Notes under the pieces: generated by a model
What the model saw: only the letters and a program-made list of their open reading frames with translations
The model's database searches: none
What the model was told of the DNA's origin: nothing
Source of the DNA: Chimonanthus salicifolius
Lineage: Eukaryota > Streptophyta > Magnoliopsida > Laurales > Calycanthaceae
Assembly: GCA_013350335.1 (NCBI GenBank)
Contig: CM023533.1
Span: forward strand, 34,714,170 to 34,778,169
DNA: 64,000 nt
Direction: 5' to 3'
Position numbers and translations under genes: made by a program
Part shown: positions 57,170 through 64,000 of the stretch, piece by piece
How positions within the stretch are numbered: position 1 is the stretch's first letter
Layout: each line of letters opens with the position of its first letter

Positions 57170-59860
57170 TGAAGATCTTCAATACCTCTTTGATTAAGAG
57201 TAGTACTACCTCATTAGATCTCCTTTCAGCAATAGGTACTGAAAGGAAAACAAGTGCACCACCACTAGGGTCAAGTAATATGCCTTCAATACCCATAAGT
57301 CCCGATTTACCTTTTACTGCACCATCCACATTGAACTTAACTGAACCAAATTTTGGTTTCTCCCACTTCTAAATGACTTTGTCCTTCTAAAATTTGAGAA
57401 AATTGATTTCAAGTCATGACTATTGTTAGACAAGGAGGTGCCACTAAACTCTCTTCTCAACTTCACCAAGCTAATTAACCATGCCTAAGCAAGCTTAAAA
57501 ATCTTGCGTGCCAATTTCTCATTGCCTTCAAAGATCCTAGTTTTATGTTCCTTTTACATCGACAGTACAACTGTGGTCATGGTCTTCCACAAAATCCACC
57601 CTTGGCTCCAAAAAGGATCCTTTCCAACCAACAATACGGTCCCGTAGGCCAACAGGGAAGACCCAAGAGGTGCCACAAAGTGTCATAAGGAAAAGACTAG
57701 ATGACATATGCAAAGGGTCAATGGAGGAAAAGATGCTTCAACAATTTGACTCTTTGTTGCACAAATCACATGAGACGTATACCTCCATTAAAAGTATTTG
57801 GTGTTGCCAAAGATGAACTTTTGAGAGAGTCCTACCCAAAAAAATGCCTAAACAAAAAGCTTCTACTTTAGAAGGAGGAGGAAGACTTAGAGAGGGTGGA
57901 AACAATTTCCCAATAAGTGACTTAATTTTGAAGTCCCCAGAAGAGTCACTGGTTCACACCCTCAAATCTTCCTCATTCCTACAAATATAACAATCGTAAA
58001 GAATAGAAAGATGATTGTCATACCCTGAAAACTCATGCTTTGTAAAAACGATCCTAAACTAGACTCCAAACCACTCACCCACCCACCCAACTCTAAATAA
58101 TTAGATACCCAATAATTTTTACAGGAATGGACTCTATACAACGTTGGGAAGGACTCCCCCACCCACATATCTTTCTAAAACTTCAGTTTATCCCATTTCC
58201 CGACTTTGGATGACTCACTCCCCATTTTGGGTGTAGCCATGACACCCTGACCCTTTTTCAACTTGGAATCATTCAAGACCCACTCTGTAAGACTATCCCC
58301 ATATAAAGGGGCATAGGACTTCATTCCAAAGAGCATTGGTTTCTTCACCATGACTCTAAAGCCATCTACATGTTAAGGCTCCATTCTTTTCCATGAGGCT
58401 CCCACCTGTAAACCCCTATTGTCCAAATGAACTGTCATTTTCATCACTATTGCTTTCCAGAAGAAATCTTTTTCAATCTTCTCCAACATTTCTACTACTG
58501 AGATGGTATTTCAAAAAGGGACAGATAGTAGACTGGAAGATTGGCTAGGGTATTCCACCAAGTGAGAGATGGTTCTTAGTCCATGTTGAAAGCTTTAGCT
58601 TTTTTTCCTCCCCCCTCCATTGGTAAAATAAAATTACCAAGAATTTAACTCCCACAACTCCATTATTGATGCTCAAGATAGCCACCACCAAACCACTGCA
58701 CCACATTACACAATGTTACACTTCTGCTCGAAGTTGTCTACCAAAGATCCCATACAGACCAAGCTCTAAGGTTCCCCCCAAGTAGGAAGATAGAGATATT
58801 TCAAAGGAAGCTTCCCCACCAAGCAATTGAGGACTCAGAGGCAAAGGAATTAAATATTCTTCATCTACATTAATGCTATATATAGATCTCTTCCCTAAAT
58901 TCATTTTCAAGCCTAAAACCAATTCAAAACTTCAAAATACTGCTTTGATGCCCTATACTTCCAAATCTTAAGCCCTGCAAAAGAGAAATGTGTCATATAC
59001 AAATTGAAACTGCAATATTGTTGATTAGTCACTGCCCACTTTAAAACCCTACATCAAACCAATATTTCTAGCTCTTATCATTAGTTTACTAAAAACCATC
59101 TGCCACCAAGGTAAAAATGAAAAGGGGGAGAGAGTCCTCCTGCCTTAGGACCCTTGAAGCTTGGATAAGTAGACATGGAAATTCATTAATTAGTATAGAC
59201 AGGATGCCTTATTGATGCAAGCCTTCATCCACCTCTCCATTTATCTCGAAAACACATTTTCTCAAATAAAAATAAATAAATCAAGAAGGTCCATTCTACA
59301 TAATCGTATAGTTTTTTTTTCCAAAATCAACCATAATGAGTTAAACTCTTTTCATTAGAAGAGTTTTAACATGAATCACCTCATTATATATGAGTAGCCA
59401 ATCAAGAATTTGTCTATCCTCTGCGAAAGTACCCTGGTCTCTCTAATGATGTTTAGAAGAGCCATTCTCAATTTTTTCACCACTTAGCAACAACTATGTA
59501 TATGTGTACCGCACAAGGCTTATGGGTTGATAATGGAATAGCTCATTAGTTCCTTCCCACTTAGGAATCAGTGTAAAGAAAGTGAGTTATACCTCCCTGT
59601 TGATGATCCCCTTCTATAGAATTCCTTCACTACCTTGATGAAGTCCCACTTCACGAAATCCTAGCATTTCTTTTTTGAATAACTTGAGTATCCCCGCTCC
59701 ACATGGAGGTGAGACTAATCTCATGGATACACGAAACCGGATATCGTAGCATTTCTTGATGAATCTAAAGTTGAAACCCTTTGACCTTGGCACTTTACCC
59801 CTTCAAAGCCATCAACAACCTGATTTCGTTCTCTTCAAATTCTTTTTCAAGTCAAGAAGC
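57170..59860 (-). mobile_element. Decayed L1 LINE, reverse transcriptase to RNase H
   Basis: Reading the minus strand from high to low coordinates: EKEFEENEIRLLMALKG (start of reverse transcriptase), ELFHYQPISLV, RQILDWLLIYNEVI, LSPPFHFYLGG, a degraded catalytic box where FADD is expected (text like NLYMTHFSFAG), GLKMNLGKRSIYSINVDEE, then the zf-RVT zone near 57800 and finally the RNase H KPKFGSVKFNVDGAVKGKSG and LMGIEGILLDPSGG at 57170-57370. Order and spacing match a plant L1 second frame. Many stops make it inactive. A dispersed repeat with CATGGATACACGAAACC interrupts it at about 59690-59750. Confidence 0.8.
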
Positions 59861-60310
59861 TTGAGCACTTTCAATTTTGTTAAACTCTAATACATGGAGA
59901 ATGGGTTTGAATCTCAAAGCAATGGAGAAGAAAAGTGTTGAACAGTAATCTTGCATTTTCCTTTTAATGGCATTGAGCTCTTCAGCCCTACTTTCGTTAA
60001 CTTGTAGGTGGCTTATTATGTTGCCTTTATACTTGTACTTTTTGTTAAACACTGTCCCGTCAGCGGTTGAAGCGGCGGTTCAACCTTGAGCACTTTCAAT
60101 TTTGTTAAACTCTAATACATGGAGAATGGGTTTGAATCTCAAAGCAATGGAGAAGAAAAGTGTTGAACAGTAGTCTCGCATTTTCCTTTTAATGGCATTG
60201 AGCTCTTCAGCCCTACTTTCGTTAACTTGTAGGTGGCTTACTATGTTGCCTTTATACTTGTACTTTTTGTTAAACACTGTCCCGTCGGCGGTTGAACCGG
60301 TGGTTCAACC
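59861..60310 (-). repeat. 225-bp tandem duplication inside the L1 remnant
   Basis: Unit 1 is 59861-60085 and unit 2 is 60086-60310; each starts TTGAGCACTTTCAATTTTGT. Only a handful of bases differ. The unit is 75 codons long, so the reading frame (ESRAEELNAIKRKM, ALRFKPILHVLEFNKIESAQ) is open in both copies. Each unit ends with a palindromic join GGTTGAACCGGTGGTTCAAC or its variant. Confidence 0.9.
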
Positions 60311-61560
60311 TTGACCATCAAATTCATGGGCCGAGCTACATTAAAACTCTTTAGAAGCATAAAACCGTGTAAATCCATTGGGAACCGTGGGTTTAAACTC
60401 GAACCAATGGGTCCCGACCAATTTATTAAATGGGACTGAATCTAAATAGATAGCCAATCTTATATGGGTAAACCAACTTGGCCATTTATTGAAAACTTAA
60501 CCCAACCTAACCCATACCAAACCTAACCGACTTATTAAATGGGTTGACCCAACTCAGAAAATCTAAAATGGGTTGATCCAACCCATACATGACCGAAATT
60601 TGGGTTGCAAGTCAGACAAGTTAAGCCGAGTTTCAGACCAACCCAAGCTTGGGCCTAAATTGTAATTAAAGGGTCTGAGTTTGGATCTAGACCCGTACCA
60701 ACTTGATCCGATTTGAGCAAACATGAGCTAGAATGATTTGTATTGGTAAGATCCAAACCTAATTTCAAACCTAAAGTGCTTATGTGAGGTTATTCGGGCT
60801 TAGGCTTTTTTGCACAAAATGTATTTGTATGTGTTATTATTATTATTTTTTAATATCATGGGTATTCCGGCCCCACATTCGAAGTGAGACTAATCTCATG
60901 GATACATGAAACCAGCTACAAGCCTCATCTATCAAGTAACTCCAGGGAGAGTTGTTGTTTGTGTCATTTTATAAAATCATAAATTATATAACATTAATTT
61001 TATATTACAATATTAATAAAATAAATTAGAGTTTTATTAAATTTGGCCCAAGCCTTTGAGCCAAACTTGGGCCTTCTTGTACGAGGCTTAGCCAGAGCTA
61101 GGTGCAAATTGAAACTGAACTTCTTTGAGTTTTTTCGTGTAGGCTCGGGTTAGCCTAGACCAAGTTGCACCTCAAACCCAAATAATTTATTAAATGAGTT
61201 AGTCCAACCATAGCCTTTGGCCCATTAATTAAATGTTGACCCAATCTAACCAAACTATTTATTAAATGGGTTTACCTAACTTGAAATGACCCATTCATTA
61301 AATGGGTTGTCCCAACCCACATAATCCTATATGGGTCAATCTCCCATTGATTAAATGGGTTGTCCCAACCCAAATAATCCTATATGGGTCAATCTGATTA
61401 TCGCTAAGATAATTCATTTATTAATGAGTTAATCTAACTCAGGCACTTGATGAAACTCGAAATAGGTTGACCCAAATGGCCCATTTATTAAACGATAGAC
61501 CCAACCCAATAGCTACCAATTCCAACCCATTTATTAGATGGATTATACAATTAAACCTAA
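60311..61560. repeat. Field of ATTAAATGGGTTGACCCAAC repeats
   Basis: The phrase TTATTAAATGGGTTGACCCA and its complement occur many times with variation. A clean 53-bp tandem lies at 61297-61395 (ATTAAATGGGTTGTCCCAAC ... ATATGGGTCAATCT twice). A CATGGATACATGAAACC dispersed repeat sits at 60863-60960. No gene was found. Confidence 0.6.
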
Positions 61561-61911
61561 CCTGTTTTGACTCGTTTGTCAACAAAGTTTTCCTCATGTA
61601 GGTTAGTGGCAAATGAACATAGGAAAAAGTTTTAGATTAGAAAGCAAATTCCTACCAAGAACCAAGCCATTTTCCCTGGAAATTTTCCCGTCAAAATCAA
61701 TTTTCCATTTGGAATTCACTTTCCCAAGAAACTAATATAGATGCCCTTAGGGATTTGAGGAAGTTGCATATTTGTCTAAGAGGAAAGGAAGTGAGCGTGA
61801 GAGGGAAAGAGAGGAGTGATCTACGTGTGAGAATAATAATGGATTATAGATGTTGGTCACATTCGTGTGACAAATGCGTTCTCTCAAATGCATAAAAGAT
61901 AAAAATCAAAG

Positions 61912-62200
61912 AGAGACACTAACCCTATTATATAGAGAATTAGATGAGGTCAATAGGCTTTGACAGACACATTCTACCAACAGTTACATTCACAGGTGCA
62001 TGCTCACTCGCACACAGAGTAATAAGAGAAATGGTTCAAAATCTTTTTCCTTTCAAAATGAAAAAAGAGAAAGAAAAGAAGAGGAAATCAAAGACAGACA
62101 CTAACCCTATTGTATGGAGAACTTAGATGAGGTCAATAGGCTTCGACAATTACATTCTACCAATAGTTACATTCATTGGTGCATGCATGCGCACAAACAT
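61912..62200. repeat. Two-copy direct repeat, about 181-bp period
   Basis: GAGACACTAACCCTATTATA and GACAGACACTAACCCTATTG open two copies of about 108 bp that share AGATGAGGTCAATAGGCTT, ACATTCTACCAA and GTTACATTCA, separated by about 70 bp of A-rich DNA. Non-coding. Confidence 0.7.
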
Positions 62201-62209
62201 CAAGATTCC

Positions 62210-63600
62210 CCAAATCCATCTTGCGTTGAGTTACCCTTGTTGTGCCATCAATGTTGAATTTAAACAATCCACTGAAGGGAAAGCTGCCACCGATCCATGA
62301 TCTTGAATTTACTACTCTTATGCTCCATCACTTTCCTTTAGTTTCTATCAATTCTTGCACTAGAAATGCTAATGAACTCATTTCTCCCTTTCACCCAACT
62401 GATGAGACGAACCTTAGCTAGCTGAAACACCTATTGCATTGAAGTATTGAACTCTCCTTTCCTGCAATCACTCTGTTCGTGTTCTGTCCAAATGGACCAA
62501 AGTACAGTTGCTTGGATAGTCTTCATAAGATCTTGCCCCTGCCCTTGAATGGACATATCTCCCCACTATGCTAATGATCTCCAAGGTTGTCTTTCCTATT
62601 TCTTAAAAGAAAAAGAAAAACCAAATGGAACCTCCCACGTTGTTATTGAGGACCCAAGAGACACCATAAAAGTCAAGGAAGGACATCCAAACTAATGAGA
62701 GAAAGAGGCAAGAGAGAACTAAATGAGTAGAGGATTCTGCATCTTCCCCACACATTGGGCACTATATGTTTGCCTCTGGCAGAATGATGACGTGATGCCT
62801 ACGAATGCACCTTGTGAATGCTTTCCTGAGAGAGAGTAGAACAACCTCAACCCGAGGGAGTGCTAGGCCTTGTCACGTAGAAGCACAGAAGACGAGACAG
62901 TTGGGAATCCATTAGGCGGCCAACAAAGGACATGGTAGCAAAGTCCCATCAAAGATCAACCATCCATACCCTTGAAGCCATACTCATTCCTATAAATAAA
63001 ACAATTTTTGAGGAGGGATGGAAGAGTGATATGTTTCCTTTTTGTTTTTTGAAAAATTGAAAGAGTGAAATATTTCAATGAGTCACTCTTTAAAAAAGGA
63101 TCCTTAAAGTATAGACTTCAAATGATGTTACCATCCAAGACCTCATAATAGTTACTCACTTTGGTATGCTTTTTTTGACAAACTCTATAAAATCTAGGAA
63201 ATGAAACCTTGAGAGCAAACACCCTGACCCACATATCCACAACATTATTCCCCCCTTAAAGTTGTTCAATACATCAATGATTTCCTCCTTCTCAAACTCA
63301 TTTTCCAACAATCCCGTGCCTCGTTATCATCGATGGCACTAAAAATAATGCCATCCAATGTGGGCGTGATACCCTTTCTGCTAAGAGAAGTGACGTGAAG
63401 TAATCCTTGAACTGCTTTCCAATCACACAAGGATCTTCAATTCTGATGCCATTACTGTTGAGTGCTCTAAAGGTATTGATCCTCCTCTTAGCACTTGCTA
63501 TTGCATGGAAGAAATTAGTATTTCTATTCCTTTCCTTAGCCAAAGCATTTGGTTGCCATTCTAATTCCTCCTGTTTAGTCCCAAATTATCTTTTTCAAAC
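62210..63600 (-). mobile_element. L1 LINE remnant with internal deletion
   Basis: The right part (63298-63543) encodes AKERNRNTNFFHAIASAKRR and IEDPCVIGKQFKDYFTSLL, the segment between endonuclease and reverse transcriptase. The left part (about 62400-62770) encodes a zf-RVT pattern CPMCGEDAESSTHLVLSC followed by a WSIWTEHEQSD-like helix. The reverse transcriptase between them is missing, so the element has lost about 1.5 kb or more. Confidence 0.7.
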
Positions 63601-63622
63601 CTCTTTTATCTCCCACTCTTTT

Positions 63623-64000
63623 TGATGTAGGACACGAGATACTCATCTCTCTTAGGATTTCCTATTTTCGCATTATTTTTAATTTAGAATTCTTGTATCA
63701 CAAGGAAGCTAGGTCGGTAGCTTTCCTATTTGATTTAGGAGTCCTTTTATATTTTGAGTTCCTATTATTCTTATAAATAGTTGTAGATGTAAGAGAGGGA
63801 TTCACCCCTTTTCGAATATATGAATTAATAAGAAATTATCTGGTTGTGTTCCTACCTATTTCTGCCCGAGTTGCAGACGAACCCTTGCCCTGTTGCAGGA
63901 CATCTTTGGGCTGGTCAGATCCAACATCTCCTTGGGCTTAATCCCAAGAAAATATCATCAGTTTACCTGGGCTTCATCCCAAAGTTCCATTACCGTCTCT
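63623..64000. mobile_element. LTR beginning TGATGTAGGACAC, cut by window edge
   Basis: The start matches the LTR of the element at 51864 (TGATGTAGGACAC), and further on CCCGAGTTGCAGACGAACCC parallels CCCAAGTTGCAGGCTGGTTA there. ATAAATAGTTGTAGATGTAAG looks like the promoter and polyadenylation zone of an LTR. Its end and target duplication are outside the window or unclear. Confidence 0.5.

Overview
This window is nuclear DNA of a flowering plant. It is AT-rich, its genes are split by spliceosomal GT-AG (and two GC-AG) introns, and it is full of plant-type transposable elements: tRNA-derived SINEs, L1 and RTE LINEs, TRIM and other small LTR elements, and hAT-, Mutator- and Harbinger-like MITEs. 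The species cannot be named from the sequence. I see no operon, CRISPR array, prophage or functional tRNA/rRNA gene.

Four protein-coding genes are recognisable, all on the minus strand. (1) 3475-6888: a three-exon phi-class glutathione S-transferase of 214 aa. (2) 15110-15934: an intronless 274-aa SRC2-like C2-domain protein with a TATA box and a CT-repeat leader. (3) 21157-40512: an 18-exon gene for a 665-aa class IV acyl-CoA-binding protein (ACB domain, kelch repeats, coiled coil; ACBP4/5 type). I rebuilt it exon by exon with consistent reading phase throughout. Two of its 17 introns have GC donors, and one of these is 6.7 kb and loaded with LINEs. (4) 49074-about 54230: the last two exons of an NDUFAF4-like (UPF0240) protein, probably a mitochondrial complex I assembly factor. 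They are separated by a 4.8-kb intron carrying an L1 remnant and a small LTR element. Its 5' exon(s) were not found and may lie beyond the right edge.

Layout: 1-3.3 kb is repeat-rich intergenic DNA; 3.3-7.2 kb is the GST gene; 7.2-15.1 kb is an intergenic repeat field (two Mutator-like MITEs, a complete TRIM, SINE copies); 15.1-16.1 kb is SRC2; 16.1-21.1 kb is AT-rich intergenic DNA with SINEs; 21.1-40.7 kb is the ACBP gene and promoter; 40.7-49 kb is intergenic (SINEs, a MITE, a TRIM relative, a compositionally distinct island); 49-54.3 kb is the NDUFAF4-like gene; 53-63.6 kb is a graveyard of minus-strand L1 remnants; 63.6-64 kb enters an LTR. The genes are unrelated housekeeping or stress-response genes and do not form a pathway. 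The richest biology is the mobile-element record: at least six insertions can be dated structurally by intact target-site duplications (hAT-type 8 bp, Mutator-type 10-11 bp, TRIM 5 bp, LTR 5 bp, SINE 10-11 bp, LINE 11 and 18 bp).
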